Shown: positions 25,800-34,894, counted from the stretch's first letter. The stretch: 64,000 nt of DNA from JACVRX01 sp963831385 (GCA_963831385.1 CAWHPW010000011.1:434001-498000); one strand, 5' to 3'. The notes: generated by a model from the sequence alone, not told the origin. Made by a program: numbers and translations.

Positions 25800-27023
25800 A
25801 TGGACGAGACGAGAACCTCCACTACGGAACACACTGGCTGGTCAACCCCGGGTCCATTCGGGCAACCGACCAAGCAGCCCGAGCCGCCCGACCCGTGGGC
25901 GCCGCGCGTCGACGACACCCGGCCGGTGTATCCGCCCACTGCTGCGACCAAGCCGCGACGGGGCACAGCGTTTCTGGTCGCGCTCGCCCTCGGGGCCGGT
26001 CTGCTCGGCGGGGTAGCAGGTGCGGGTGTCGTCACCGTGCTGGACGACGACCAACCGGCCACCCAGAGCACGGGAACCCAGGGCAGCCTGGACAGCTCCG
26101 GATCGGAGTCGAACCAGTCGGTCTCGTCGTTCTCCAGCGTCGAGGATGTCGCCGCCGAAGTGCTGCCCAGCGTCGTGTCGATCTCAGTGCAGAGCCAGGC
26201 CGGCACTGGCACAGGCACCGGGGTCGTCATCTCATCCGACGGTCAGATCCTCACCAACAACCACGTCGTCGAGAGCGGCGGCAACCTCACCGTCACCTTC
26301 CACGACGGCACGTCAGCAAACGCCGAGGTTGTCGGCACCGATCCGGTGACCGACCTCGCCGTGATCCAGGCCCGAGACGTCAGTGGACTCACGGCCGCTG
26401 AACTCGGCAGCTCCGGCGACTTGGAAGTGGGTCAGCAGGTCGTGGCAATCGGCTCCCCGTTCGGGCTGGAGGGCACCGTCACGACCGGCATCGTGTCCGC
26501 GGTCGGCCGACCGGTGTCCGCTGGACAGACCCAGGACAGCCGCGCGGTGATCGATGCCATCCAGACCGACGCTCCCATCAACCCCGGCAACTCCGGGGGG
26601 CCGCTGGTGAACATGTCCGGCCAGGTCGTGGGCATCAACAGCGCGATCTACACGCCCAGCGCCGGCTCGGTCGGCCTCGGCTTCGCCATCCCGATCGACC
26701 AGGCAAAGCCCATCGCGGAAGAGCTCATCGACACCGGACAGGCCACGCACGCGCGAATCGGGATCAGCGTCGGCCCAGCCGACGGCGAGACCCGAGGTGC
26801 GCTGATCGCGTCGGTCGAATCCGGCAGCGGCGCCGACGAGGCGGGCCTGGCCGAGGGCGACGTCATCACCAAGATCGACGACCGGCAGGTCACCGACGGC
26901 GAGTCCGTCATCGCCGCCGCCAGGTCCTTCCGGCCGGGCGACACCGTGACGATCACCTTCGTCCGCGACGGCGAGACTCAGACCGCCGAGATCACCCTCG
27001 GCAGCGACGCCGACGCCGGCTGA
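25800..27023 (+). CDS. pepD: HtrA/DegP-type serine protease with PDZ domain (PepD-like)
   Basis: About 407 residues. A Pro-rich cytoplasmic N-terminus (1-55) is followed by one membrane anchor (about 57-82) and a Ser/Gly-rich linker. The trypsin-like domain has His155 (TNNHVVESG), Asp185 (PVTDLAVIQ) and Ser265 (NPGNSGGPL). A single PDZ domain occupies about 310-400 (GLAEGDVITKIDD). The protease acts outside the membrane on damaged or regulatory envelope proteins. It is the third gene of the mprA-mprB-pepD module and carries its own TCTCAG pair. The ATG at 25800 is preferred over an upstream frame extension that overlaps that site. Confidence 0.92.
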   Translation: MDETRTSTTEHTGWSTPGPFGQPTKQPEPPDPWAPRVDDTRPVYPPTAATKPRRGTAFLVALALGAGLLGGVAGAGVVTVLDDDQPATQSTGTQGSLDSSGSESNQSVSSFSSVEDVAAEVLPSVVSISVQSQAGTGTGTGVVISSDGQILTNNHVVESGGNLTVTFHDGTSANAEVVGTDPVTDLAVIQARDVSGLTAAELGSSGDLEVGQQVVAIGSPFGLEGTVTTGIVSAVGRPVSAGQTQDSRAVIDAIQTDAPINPGNSGGPLVNMSGQVVGINSAIYTPSAGSVGLGFAIPIDQAKPIAEELIDTGQATHARIGISVGPADGETRGALIASVESGSGADEAGLAEGDVITKIDDRQVTDGESVIAAARSFRPGDTVTITFVRDGETQTAEITLGSDADAG

Positions 27024-27030
27024 CCACCTT

Positions 27031-27123
27031 CGGAATGACCACGTTCACCACCCATACCCGTACACCACCACCCTTGCAAGCCTGGTGATGTACGAGCAGG
27101 CCTGGTGAACGTGGTCATTCCGG
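27031..27123. repeat. Palindromic intergenic element, copy 1 (20-bp perfect inverted repeat)
   Basis: CGGAATGACCACGTTCACCA at 27031-27050 is repeated in exact inverse at 27103-27122. The centre contains an imperfect palindrome around CTTGCAAG (27073-27080). Positions 27074-27123 match 37741-37790 at 45 of 50 bases by my alignment, so this is a dispersed element. It fills most of the gap between pepD and ligB, where it could also act as a terminator. Confidence 0.75.
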
Positions 27124-27195
27124 AATCGCGAGTAACACCCAAGCTGGACGTGATTCGGGCGATTGTGTCGTCAGCGTCGGGCAGACTCGGCAGTT

Positions 27196-28746
27196 GTGCT
27201 GCTCGATGATCTGGCCCAAACCTCGGCTGCCGTGGCCCAGACGCCGGGCCGGCTGGCCAAGACCAGGTTGCTGGCCGACTGCCTCCGCCGGGCTGGTCCC
27301 GACGACGTGCCGATCGTCGTGGCGTTCCTGTCCGGGGAACTGCGGCAGCGGCGGACCGGCCTGGGATACGCCGCACTGCGCGACCTGCCTCCCCCGGCCG
27401 CGCAGCCGTCGTTGTCTGTCCGCGAGGTCGACGCCGAGTTCGAACGGATCTCCGCCGAGAGCGGTACGGGCTCTACGACGGCCCGCCGCGACCGGCTCCG
27501 GGCGCTGATGGCGCGGGCGACCTCCACGGAGCAGCGACTGCTGGCCGGTCTGGTCAGCGGCGAGTTGCGCCAGGGAGCCCTCGACGGCGTGCTCACCGAA
27601 GCCGTCGCCACGGCCGCCGAGGTGCCGGCGGCCGACGTCCGCCGCGCCGTAACCGTCGCCGGCACGCTGCGGCCGGTGGCCGAAGCGGTGCTCGTGCAGG
27701 GAAGCGGCGGGCTTGGTCGGTTCCAACTCGTCGTCGGAGTCCCGGTCCGCCCGATGCTGGCACAGTCCGCGCCCACACTGACCGACGCGTTGGCGCGCAC
27801 CGGGCCTGCCGCGATCGAATGGAAGCTCGACGGTATCCGTGTTCAAGCCCACCGCGATGGGTCAGTCGTCTCGATCTTCACCCGGACCCTCGATGACGTG
27901 ACCGAGCGAATGCCGGAGCTGGTCCAGATCGTGAGCGCCCTGCCGATGCGCTCCGCCGTGCTCGACGGCGAGGCGATCGCGCTGGCCGACAACGGTCGTC
28001 CGCTGCCCTTTCAGCAGACGGCCGCTCGAGTCGGCCGGCGGATCGACGTCGCCAGCGCTCGAGCGGAAATGCCGCTGTCGGCATTCCTGTTCGACTGCCT
28101 CCAGCTCGACGGCGAGGATCTCGTCGGCGCTCCCGGTGAACGCCGGTGGGAAGCGCTGGCGCAGATCGTGCCCGCCAACCAACGCGTCCCCAGGCTCGTC
28201 ACCGACGATGTCGAGGCGGCCCAGGCATTCTTCGACACCGCCCTCGAACGCGGTCACGAGGGCGTGGTCGTGAAGTCGTTGTCCGCGCCCTACGAGGCCG
28301 GTCGGCGAGGCGCCGGCTGGGTCAAGGTCAAACCTCGGCACACCCTCGATCTGGTCGTGCTCGCAGTCGAGTGGGGTCACGGCCGGCGGCAGGGCACCCT
28401 GTCCAACCTGCACCTCGGCGCCCGCGATCCAGCCGGCCGGTATGGCCCGCCGGACGGCTACGTCATGCTCGGCAAGACCTTCAAGGGACTCACCGACGCG
28501 ATGCTGGCATGGCAGACCACCACGCTGCTCGGCCTTGCCGAGGGCTCAACCGAGAGCTGGGTCATCGCAGTGCGGCCAGAGCTGGTGGTCGAGGTCGCCT
28601 TCGACGGGGTTCAACAGTCCCCCCGCTATCCGGCCGGTCTGGCGCTGCGGTTTGCCAGGATTCTTCGGCACCGACCGGACAAATCGGCCGCCGAGGCGGA
28701 CACGATCGACTCGGTGCGTGTTATCCACGACCCGCAGGTGGGCTAG
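27196..28746 (+). CDS. ligB: ATP-dependent DNA ligase (LigB type)
   Basis: A 516-residue accessory DNA ligase. The N-terminal DNA-binding domain (about 1-185) contains VVAFLSGELRQRRTG, typical of mycobacterial LigB. Adenylation uses Lys210 in motif I (IEWKLDGIRV). Motif III (LFDCLQLDGEDL), motif IV (HEGVVVKSL) and motif V (GWVKVKP) follow, then an OB-fold. The start is GTG 27196 (VLLDDLAQTSAAVA), as in homologues; the frame extends further upstream without support. It seals nicks using ATP; replication would use a separate NAD+ ligase. No LigD-type polymerase or Ku gene is adjacent. Confidence 0.9.
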   Translation: MLLDDLAQTSAAVAQTPGRLAKTRLLADCLRRAGPDDVPIVVAFLSGELRQRRTGLGYAALRDLPPPAAQPSLSVREVDAEFERISAESGTGSTTARRDRLRALMARATSTEQRLLAGLVSGELRQGALDGVLTEAVATAAEVPAADVRRAVTVAGTLRPVAEAVLVQGSGGLGRFQLVVGVPVRPMLAQSAPTLTDALARTGPAAIEWKLDGIRVQAHRDGSVVSIFTRTLDDVTERMPELVQIVSALPMRSAVLDGEAIALADNGRPLPFQQTAARVGRRIDVASARAEMPLSAFLFDCLQLDGEDLVGAPGERRWEALAQIVPANQRVPRLVTDDVEAAQAFFDTALERGHEGVVVKSLSAPYEAGRRGAGWVKVKPRHTLDLVVLAVEWGHGRRQGTLSNLHLGARDPAGRYGPPDGYVMLGKTFKGLTDAMLAWQTTTLLGLAEGSTESWVIAVRPELVVEVAFDGVQQSPRYPAGLALRFARILRHRPDKSAAEADTIDSVRVIHDPQVG

Positions 28747-28749
28747 GCC

Positions 28750-29505
28750 TCACGGGCGCCGAGCTTTGACCAGCCGCTGCACGCCGTCGGCCAGCACCTC
28801 GACGCCGGTATGGTCCGACGATCTGAGCAACAGCCCGGCCGCCTCCCACAAGGCACCCTGCACCGCTTCCCGACTCTGGCCGTCGGTCTCTGGGTCGTGG
28901 CCGACGGCCAGCTCCTCCAGCAGGGTGGACGCTTCGACCAACCTGGTCCAGTGCGGCGGTGCGTACCGTCCGGTGACTGTTCGGACGTATGGCGATTCGG
29001 CCAGCACAGCGGCGCGCCGGCGGGCCTGCTGGCGATTGGCGACGGCCCCGCCTGCCACACCGCCGAGAATTGCGCCGAACCCGGCGGCGACGAGAACCAC
29101 CAGCCATCCGGCTCCGGCCAAGGCCGCCACGACGGCGGTGAGAATCAAGCCACCGACGGCACCGAGCGTCGCGGCCCGCACTTGGTGTTCGCCGACCCCA
29201 ACCCCGGCGACGCGGGTCACCACCGGGCGTTCTGTCAGCGCTTCGACGACAGCGTCCCGAACCGCAGCGTCGACGACATCCGGTCGAAGCACTGCGAAGG
29301 TCTCGGCCACGGCCTGCCCGCTCGACGCCGCGTAGTCCGGACGGCCCGACGTCCACCGCAACGCACCCCAGGGTCTGGCCTCGACCACGTTGGGCAGCCA
29401 GGTACCGCGACCGCCGGGGAGGCTCTTCAGCACCCGTTGCTGTTCTTGCCAGGCGAGGTCCCATTGCCGCTCTGACATTGCGGTCAGTGGATGAGGTCGA
29501 GTCAT
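28750..29505 (-). CDS. Hypothetical membrane protein with central glycine-rich hairpin
   Basis: A 251-residue protein I cannot assign to a family. Residues about 1-110 are soluble (MSERQWDLAWQEQQRVLK near the start). A Gly/Ala/Val-rich double membrane span follows at about 112-158 (AVGGLILTAVVAAL and VLVAAGFGAILGGVAGGAV). The C-terminal 90 residues are helical (RLVEASTLLEELAVG). The hydrophobic hairpin resembles glycine-zipper spans. It is convergent with ligB, with 3 bp between the stop codons. An alternative start is MSERQWD at 29478. Confidence 0.65.
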   Translation of the reverse strand: MTRPHPLTAMSERQWDLAWQEQQRVLKSLPGGRGTWLPNVVEARPWGALRWTSGRPDYAASSGQAVAETFAVLRPDVVDAAVRDAVVEALTERPVVTRVAGVGVGEHQVRAATLGAVGGLILTAVVAALAGAGWLVVLVAAGFGAILGGVAGGAVANRQQARRRAAVLAESPYVRTVTGRYAPPHWTRLVEASTLLEELAVGHDPETDGQSREAVQGALWEAAGLLLRSSDHTGVEVLADGVQRLVKARRP

Positions 29506-29568
29506 CCCTGTTGTCTCTCCATCGACTCAGGCGCCAGCGCAGCGCGCGGGCTTCGACCAGACTGGCAG

Positions 29569-29937
29569 CTACTTCTCGGTAATGACGTGGCTTTCGACAA
29601 CCCTCGGCTGCGTTTCTTCCCAGACGACGAACCGCTCAGTGGCATCGAGCGCGGAACCGGCCAGCCAGGTGGCGACAACGACGTCGTCGACCAGTCCGAC
29701 GGCAAGCAGCAAGCCCTCGGGTATCAGGTCGACCGGCGATAGCAGGTAGAACACCGCCATACCCATCAGCGCCAGCCGTCCCCTACCCAGGCCGTCCCAT
29801 CGGCCGGACATTACGGCGCCGACCAGCCTGGGGAACGCATTGATCCGAGTGGCCAGGCTTGGTGCTCCGGGACGGCTCTGGCCGCGGATGAAATGCCAGA
29901 ACGCGACGAACGCAGCCGTGCGTCGGACTCGGCTCAT
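29569..29937 (-). CDS. YkvA/DUF1232 family membrane protein
   Basis: About 122 residues. It contains the DUF1232 signature FYLLSPVDLIPEGLLLAVGLVDD in two hydrophobic stretches, preceded by a basic N-terminus. The start at ATG 29937 is well supported: GAGGAGG lies just upstream, inside the frame extension that would start at 29952. The function of the family is unknown. It is divergent from the SURF1 gene (53 bp). Confidence 0.82.
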   Translation of the reverse strand: MSRVRRTAAFVAFWHFIRGQSRPGAPSLATRINAFPRLVGAVMSGRWDGLGRGRLALMGMAVFYLLSPVDLIPEGLLLAVGLVDDVVVATWLAGSALDATERFVVWEETQPRVVESHVITEK

Positions 29938-29989
29938 CACCGGCCTCCTCACTGCTGATCCCCTCGAATGACTCTATAGCCTCCAGGAG

Positions 29990-30736
29990 GTGCCCTTAAC
30001 CCTGCTCACGCCCCGATGGATCGCGCTGCACGTCGCGATGGTCGCTGTCGTGGCCGGATGCCTGGCGCTGGGGTGGTGGCAATTCGGGGTGTACCGCGAC
30101 AGCGAGGCTCGTCAGGATCAACGCGACCTCGCCCCCGTCGAACTGGCTGAATTGACCTCCGTCGGCCAAGACCTCGGCGCTGCCGCCGAGCGAGCCGTGA
30201 CCGCACTGGGCACCTATGTCCCCGACGCCAGCCTGACTGTGCCGGCCCGGGTGCACGAGGGTGTGCTCGGGTCGTACACGGTCGGCGTCCTGCGCACCCC
30301 GCAGGGTTACTTGCCGGTGCTCCGTGGCTGGCTGGCGGATGCCGCGGATCCGGGCAGCGTCGTGCCCTCGGGCCAGGTTCGGGTGACGGGGCATGTGCTT
30401 CCACCAGAGACCAGCAGGGATGCGACCGACCCCGACGCCGACCTTCCAGCCGGGCAGATCGGCTTCGTCGCGCCGGAGCAGGTTGCTGAGGAGACCACCA
30501 TCGACCCGAGCGACTTGTTCCGCGGTTATCTCGTGCTCAGCTCCGAAGAACCCCCACCCGAGACCGCGCCCGAACGGCTGGAACTCGCTGTCGTGGAACC
30601 GATCCGGCACGTCAGTCCGCTGCAGAATCTGTCGTACTGGGCTCTGTGGTGGGTCTTCGCCGGCGCCGCCGCGGTGTTCTGGTTCTCCACGGCTCGGGCG
30701 GCGGCCCGTGGACGGGATCGCGTCAGCCAGGGCTGA
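29990..30736 (+). CDS. SURF1 family cytochrome oxidase biogenesis protein
   Basis: About 248 residues with the two-helix SURF1 layout: the first membrane span at about 10-30 (followed by LGWWQFGVYRDSEARQ) and the second at about 218-238 (LQNLSYWALWWVFAGAAA). The intervening domain has the conserved LPVLRGWLAD motif and the PIRHVSPLQN segment. SURF1 proteins help insert haem a into cytochrome aa3 oxidase. The annotated GTG 29990 overlaps the end of AGGAGG itself, which is poor spacing; initiation a few codons later (for example CTG 30002) cannot be excluded. Its 3' end overlaps the convergent DUF3817 gene by 14 bp. Confidence 0.85.
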   Translation: MPLTLLTPRWIALHVAMVAVVAGCLALGWWQFGVYRDSEARQDQRDLAPVELAELTSVGQDLGAAAERAVTALGTYVPDASLTVPARVHEGVLGSYTVGVLRTPQGYLPVLRGWLADAADPGSVVPSGQVRVTGHVLPPETSRDATDPDADLPAGQIGFVAPEQVAEETTIDPSDLFRGYLVLSSEEPPPETAPERLELAVVEPIRHVSPLQNLSYWALWWVFAGAAAVFWFSTARAAARGRDRVSQG

Positions 30737-31040
30737 CGAGCTCGGGGTGCTCGGTGCGGACTTTGTCGACCACCTTGCGCTCCGCCACGAAGGACGCGAA
30801 AGGAATGGTCCCAGCGAGGACAACCGGCACAGCCCACCGCCAACTCCACCGCAGCGCGATGGCCAGGTACGCACTGACCAAGAAGTAGAACAGGTAGATC
30901 CAGCCATGCACGATGGCGATGAACTCGAAGCCCTCGACGTGGAAGACGTACTTCAGCACGATCTCGACCGTGAAGACCAGCAGGACGACGCCGGTCGTAT
31001 ACGCCAGAACCCGGTAGAGGGTGACCGTGCGGGGGCTCAC
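30723..31040 (-). CDS. DUF3817 family membrane protein
   Basis: A 105-residue protein with three membrane spans (about 8-30, 38-62, 70-88). The core FEFIAIVHGWIYLFYFLVSA matches DUF3817, often annotated as a small integral membrane protein. The conserved His-Gly-Trp in span 2 is a family feature of unknown meaning. It lies 27 bp downstream of the PAC2 gene in the same direction and overlaps the SURF1 gene tail to tail. Confidence 0.82.
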   Translation of the reverse strand: MSPRTVTLYRVLAYTTGVVLLVFTVEIVLKYVFHVEGFEFIAIVHGWIYLFYFLVSAYLAIALRWSWRWAVPVVLAGTIPFASFVAERKVVDKVRTEHPELVSPG

Positions 31041-31067
31041 CAGGCCGAGGTTATCGGCCGGCGGTGG

Positions 31068-32000
31068 TCAGTTTCCGCCGGCCGGGCGGTCGTCCGGGGA
31101 CCCATCGTCGTCCAGGTCGGCCAGGAAGCGCTCGACTTGGGCGCCGATCTCATCCGCACTCGGCATGGCGGCTTGGTCTGCAAGCAAGCTGCCACGGTCG
31201 GTGCCGCCGACGAAGGCGTCGAACTGGGTCTCCAGCGCGCGCACGACCCGGCCGACCTCCTCGGATTGGTCGACCTGCTCCTGCACGAGCTTGCGGGTCA
31301 CCCCAGCCGCCTCGGAAAGCGCATCGGCCGGCAGCGCCAGCCCGGTCGCGGCGGCAATGGATCGGAGCAGGACGAGCGATGCGTCTGGATAGTCGGCCTC
31401 GGCGAGATAGTGCGGCACGTGCGCGACGAAGCCCATGGCGTCGTGCCCCGCCTCACCCAGACGGAGCTCGAGCAGCGAGGACATGCTCGACGGGAGCCGG
31501 ATCTCGCCGCGCCACGGGTTGACGATAGTCACCAGCTCCCGCCGGGTGGCGTGTGCGGTGACCCCGAGTGGACGGGTGTGCGGCACCGCCATCGGGATGC
31601 CGTGAACTCCGATCGTCAACCTCACCCCGAGCCGTTCGACGAGGCCGATGACGGCTGCCGCGAAACGCTCCCATTGGACGTCCGGCTCCGGGCCGGTCAA
31701 TAGCAGGAATGCCGTGCCGTCGACGTCGTGGGCGAGCCGTAGCGCGAGTTCGGGCGCCGCATATCGCTCGAAGTGGTCTTCCACGAACAACAGCTCGGGA
31801 CGCCGGGCCCGGTAGTCCACGAGCAGGTCGGCGTCGAAGCGGGCAACGGTGCTGTGCTCGAGTGTGGTCAGCAGGTTGTCGACCAGCCCCTTGCCAGCAG
31901 CGCCGGCATCCATGAAGCCGTCCAGCGAGTACAGGAGCACAGGGCTATCCAGCCCCGGCAGGTTTCCGACGAGCTCGTACAAGCCCTTCGGGTCGAGCAT
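31068..32000 (-). CDS. PAC2 family protein (proteasome-assembly-chaperone-like)
   Basis: A 310-residue protein of the PAC2 superfamily. The N-terminal LYSLDGFMDAGAAGKGLVDNLL and the central MAVPHTRPLGVTAHAT segments are characteristic. A C-terminal helical region (about 240-290) is followed by an acidic tail. Actinobacteria with 20S proteasomes carry such homologues, but a chaperone role in bacteria is not proven and no proteasome gene is in the window. The start is ATG 32000. Confidence 0.87.
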   Translation of the reverse strand: MLDPKGLYELVGNLPGLDSPVLLYSLDGFMDAGAAGKGLVDNLLTTLEHSTVARFDADLLVDYRARRPELLFVEDHFERYAAPELALRLAHDVDGTAFLLLTGPEPDVQWERFAAAVIGLVERLGVRLTIGVHGIPMAVPHTRPLGVTAHATRRELVTIVNPWRGEIRLPSSMSSLLELRLGEAGHDAMGFVAHVPHYLAEADYPDASLVLLRSIAAATGLALPADALSEAAGVTRKLVQEQVDQSEEVGRVVRALETQFDAFVGGTDRGSLLADQAAMPSADEIGAQVERFLADLDDDGSPDDRPAGGN

Positions 32001-32078
32001 GGCGGCACTCCAGGTGTCGAGAGCAGTCTCGTTGTGATGACAACGCTCGATTACCCCTTCAGCATCCCCGCCCGGCGA

Positions 32079-32555
32079 CTATCCCGCCAGTCGCGCGACG
32101 GCACCGGACAGCGGCTCCTGGTGCGGCAGGCCGAGGAGTGCGCAGACTAGGGCCAGGAAGGTCTCGGCGTCGCGCAAGAGGTCATCGGCCTCCCGAGCGG
32201 TGACCGCGTGTGGTAGGCCCGCCTCGGCGGCGGCCCGCTTGGCCGCGCCGGCGGCGAAGCACCCGGCCCACTCGGAAAGTTCTGGCGCCAGGTTGGCGAG
32301 GACGGCCCAGACACTGCGCGGGCCGCGGCTTCGCGCTCGTCGCGACCCGCCGGTGCCGTTGGCGTCGGAGCGGGCCCGCGCCGCCAGCACGGCAGCCCCA
32401 GCCCGCAAAGCCGCCAGGTGAGCAGCGGCATAACGCTGCGGTGCCGTCGTCGACGACGCAGATTCGGCCAGGCAACCGCGGGATTGGTCGAGCAGGTCGA
32501 GTACCGCATGCCCGGTCCGGCTGGGGCGCAGCCGGTAGACTGGCGTCGAAGTCAC
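32079..32555 (-). CDS. SAV_6107-type HEPN domain protein, predicted LexA-regulated
   Basis: About 158 residues, all-helical. The HEPN-type R-x4-H motif is visible as Arg41-YAAA-His46 near PQRYAAAHLAALRAG. The fold is shared by many toxin and defence ribonucleases, but catalytic activity of this subfamily is not established. The start is GTG 32555, 6 bases after GAGGAG; the longer frame to 32744 runs across the operator and promoter. Upstream lies a promoter (TTGACG, 17 bp, TGTACT) with a perfect TCGAAC-N4-GTTCGA palindrome at the predicted start of transcription, so SOS control is the strong inference. No partner toxin or antitoxin gene is adjacent. Confidence 0.82.
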   Translation of the reverse strand: MTSTPVYRLRPSRTGHAVLDLLDQSRGCLAESASSTTAPQRYAAAHLAALRAGAAVLAARARSDANGTGGSRRARSRGPRSVWAVLANLAPELSEWAGCFAAGAAKRAAAEAGLPHAVTAREADDLLRDAETFLALVCALLGLPHQEPLSGAVARLAG

Positions 32556-32650
32556 CACGAACTCCTCACTGATCGGCCGTGATCTCCTCACCGTGACGGC
32601 CGCCTGGGCGCGGGGGTCGAGGGCCGAGCCACAGGCTGGCCGCCACGAGA

Positions 32651-32707
32651 TCGAACATATGTTCGATCCGTCGCCCACAGTACACCGCCTGACCGACAGT
32701 GCGTCAA
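32651..32707 (-). promoter_or_regulatory. SOS (LexA) operator and overlapping promoter of the HEPN gene
   Basis: TCGAACATATGTTCGA at 32651-32666 is a perfect copy of the actinobacterial LexA site TCGAAC-N4-GTTCGA. On the minus strand TTGACG (32702-32707) and TGTACT (32679-32684) are 17 bp apart. Transcription would begin near 32672, placing the operator at about +6 to +21, where bound LexA would block initiation. The DUF4126 gene starts 114 bp away on the other side and could also be affected, but no matching promoter is seen in that direction. Confidence 0.82.
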
Positions 32708-32780
32708 CACCAAGTCTTAGGCTGTGCGTGCGGCTTGACTTCACGTGCCCGCTGCCGCAGCAGCCATCGGAGGGTCAGCC

Positions 32781-33368
32781 ATGGAGTCGATCGCCTACGC
32801 CATCTCTGGCGGGTGGGCGTCGGGCATCAGCGCGTATGGCACCGTTCTGATCATCGGCCTGGTCGGTCGGCTGGGACTCGCCGACACCCCCGAGGCCCTG
32901 CAGCGCACGGACGTACTGATCCTGGTCGGAATTCTCACCGCGATCGAATTCGTGGCCGACAAGGTGGCCTACGTCGACAGTCTCTGGGACTCGGTGCATA
33001 CGGTCGTCCGGCCCGTCATCGCCGGTGTGCTCGGTCTACTCATTGCCGGCGACGCGTCGACCCTGGAACAGGCGTTGACGGCAACCCTCGCCGGAGGGCT
33101 CGCTTTGCTGTCGCATGCCGCCAAGGCGGGGCTGCGGCTGGCCGTGAACACTTCGCCGGAGCCGGCGTCCAATGTCGGCGTCAGTGCTGCCGAAGACCTC
33201 TCCATCGCCGGGGTGTTGCTACTCGCCACCGAGTACCCCTGGCTCGCTGCGGGGATCGCGTTGCTGCTGTTGGCGATCACGCTGGGGCTGGCGATCTGGT
33301 TGCTGAAGCGAATCCGTCGCGGCTGGCATCGGCTACGGGACCGGTACTTCGCCGACGTCAGTACCTGA
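32781..33368 (+). CDS. DUF4126 family membrane protein
   Basis: About 195 residues with five hydrophobic segments. The segments GGWASGISAYGTVLIIGLVG, ILTAIEFVADKVAYVDSLWD and VVRPVIAGVLGLLIAG match DUF4126. The C-terminus is a further span followed by a basic tail (KRIRRGWHRLRDRYF). The start is ATG 32781, supported by GGAGGG 6 bases upstream; the frame extends earlier without such a site. The function is unknown. Its upstream region contains the LexA palindrome. Confidence 0.8.
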   Translation: MESIAYAISGGWASGISAYGTVLIIGLVGRLGLADTPEALQRTDVLILVGILTAIEFVADKVAYVDSLWDSVHTVVRPVIAGVLGLLIAGDASTLEQALTATLAGGLALLSHAAKAGLRLAVNTSPEPASNVGVSAAEDLSIAGVLLLATEYPWLAAGIALLLLAITLGLAIWLLKRIRRGWHRLRDRYFADVST

Positions 33369-33406
33369 CCCAGGCAACGATCTGACGGTGGCTAGGCTCC
33401 GCCGTC

Positions 33407-34894
33407 GTGGCTCGGGTCGTCGTCGTCGGGGCCGGTGTCGCGGGGCTGGCCTCGGCCGTGCGCCTCGCCGATCTCGGCCATGACGTCACAGTTCTGGAGC
33501 AGGCGTCGACCGTCGGCGGCGCTTTGGGGACATACGCTCGCGACGGCTACCGGTTCGACACGGGTGAACCCACCCTGACCCTCCCTGCGGTCTTTCGTGA
33601 TCTGTTTCGTCTGACCGGCCGTCCACTCGAGCGCGAGCTCGAATTGGTGCCGGTCGAGCCGAGCCGACGCTTTCGTTTCGCGGACGGGCTGGAGGTCGAC
33701 CTGGCCAACGCCAGCCGGGCCGGGACCATCGCCGGCCTCGACGCTGCCCTTGGCGCCGATGCCGGACGGCAATGGGCGGCCTTGCTGCGACACGGTGAGC
33801 AGATCTGGCGGGCGGTCCGCGGGTCGGTGCTCGACCGGCCTCTCACCGTCCGGAACGCCGCAGCTTTCGCGGCCAGAGTCGCCCGACTCCGCTCTATCGG
33901 CGCCGGGCGTTCGCTGCGGACCTGGACGGAGCGGGTCCTGCCGGACCCACGGCTGCGGGCGCTCGTGGAGACCCAGGTCACCTGGACAGGATCCGATCCG
34001 CGGCACGCACCGGCCGTGCTCGCCGTCCTGCCCTACCTCGAGCACACCTTCGGCACGTGGTACGTCGCCGGCGGAATGCATCGGCTCGCCGAGGCCCTCG
34101 CCGAGCGCGCCACCGGGCGCGGTGCCGTCGTCCGCACCGCCTGTCCAGTCGGTCAGGTGCTCGTGACCGACGGCAGCGTCAGCGGAGTGCGGCTGGCGGA
34201 CGGCGAGACGGTGTCAGCCGAGGTCGTCGTCGCCGCGACACATCCAGAGCATCTCTACGGCGAACTCATCGACGTCCCGGCTCGCAGCGAACGGCGGAGG
34301 TTGGCACACACCGCGCCGCCACCGTCGATCTTCACGCTGCTGCTGGCGCTGCGTGACCGTACGCCGAACCTGGCTCACCACACCGTGCTCGTCCCCGAGG
34401 ACAGGGAGGCAGAGCTCGACTGGCTGTGGGCGGCCCGGCCGGGATCCTCACCGCAGCCGACCCTGCACGTCTCTGTCCCGGATGACGCATCCACGCGGCC
34501 GGCTCACGGCGAGGGATGGACCGTACACGCGCGCGTTCCGCGGCACGGCCGAAATACACCCGGCGCCATCGACTGGGCCGTTGACGGCTTCGCGGCCTCG
34601 TACGCCGACCGGCTTCTCGACGTGTTGGCGCAGTGCGGGCACGACGTTCGGGAACGAGTGCTCTGGCGCGTCATCCGCACACCGGCCGACCGGGAGCGCG
34701 AGACCCGCGTCCCTGGCGGCGCAGTCGGCGGGCTCATGCTCACCGGGTTGCGCTCGACCTGGCGGCGGCCGGGCAATCGTTCATCGATCAGGGGGCTCTA
34801 CCTCGCGGGTGCGGCGACCCACCCGGGCCCAGGTATGCCCTTCGTAGGCCGATCGGCGACCATCACGGCCGACTTGATCGGCCGAGCCACCTGA
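33407..34894 (+). CDS. FAD-dependent oxidoreductase, phytoene desaturase (CrtI)-like
   Basis: A 495-residue flavoprotein. The N-terminal dinucleotide fold is VVVVGAGVAGLASAVRLADLG, followed by the Glu that binds the ribose (LEQASTVGG). The C-terminal FAD motif is GLYLAGAATHPGPGMPFVGRSA. This architecture is that of CrtI-type carotene desaturases and related amine-oxidase-like enzymes. No phytoene synthase or cyclase is adjacent, but a polyprenyl diphosphate synthase lies 1.7 kb away (36619), so an isoprenoid substrate is possible though unproven. The start is GTG 33407. Confidence 0.82.
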   Translation: MARVVVVGAGVAGLASAVRLADLGHDVTVLEQASTVGGALGTYARDGYRFDTGEPTLTLPAVFRDLFRLTGRPLERELELVPVEPSRRFRFADGLEVDLANASRAGTIAGLDAALGADAGRQWAALLRHGEQIWRAVRGSVLDRPLTVRNAAAFAARVARLRSIGAGRSLRTWTERVLPDPRLRALVETQVTWTGSDPRHAPAVLAVLPYLEHTFGTWYVAGGMHRLAEALAERATGRGAVVRTACPVGQVLVTDGSVSGVRLADGETVSAEVVVAATHPEHLYGELIDVPARSERRRLAHTAPPPSIFTLLLALRDRTPNLAHHTVLVPEDREAELDWLWAARPGSSPQPTLHVSVPDDASTRPAHGEGWTVHARVPRHGRNTPGAIDWAVDGFAASYADRLLDVLAQCGHDVRERVLWRVIRTPADRERETRVPGGAVGGLMLTGLRSTWRRPGNRSSIRGLYLAGAATHPGPGMPFVGRSATITADLIGRAT

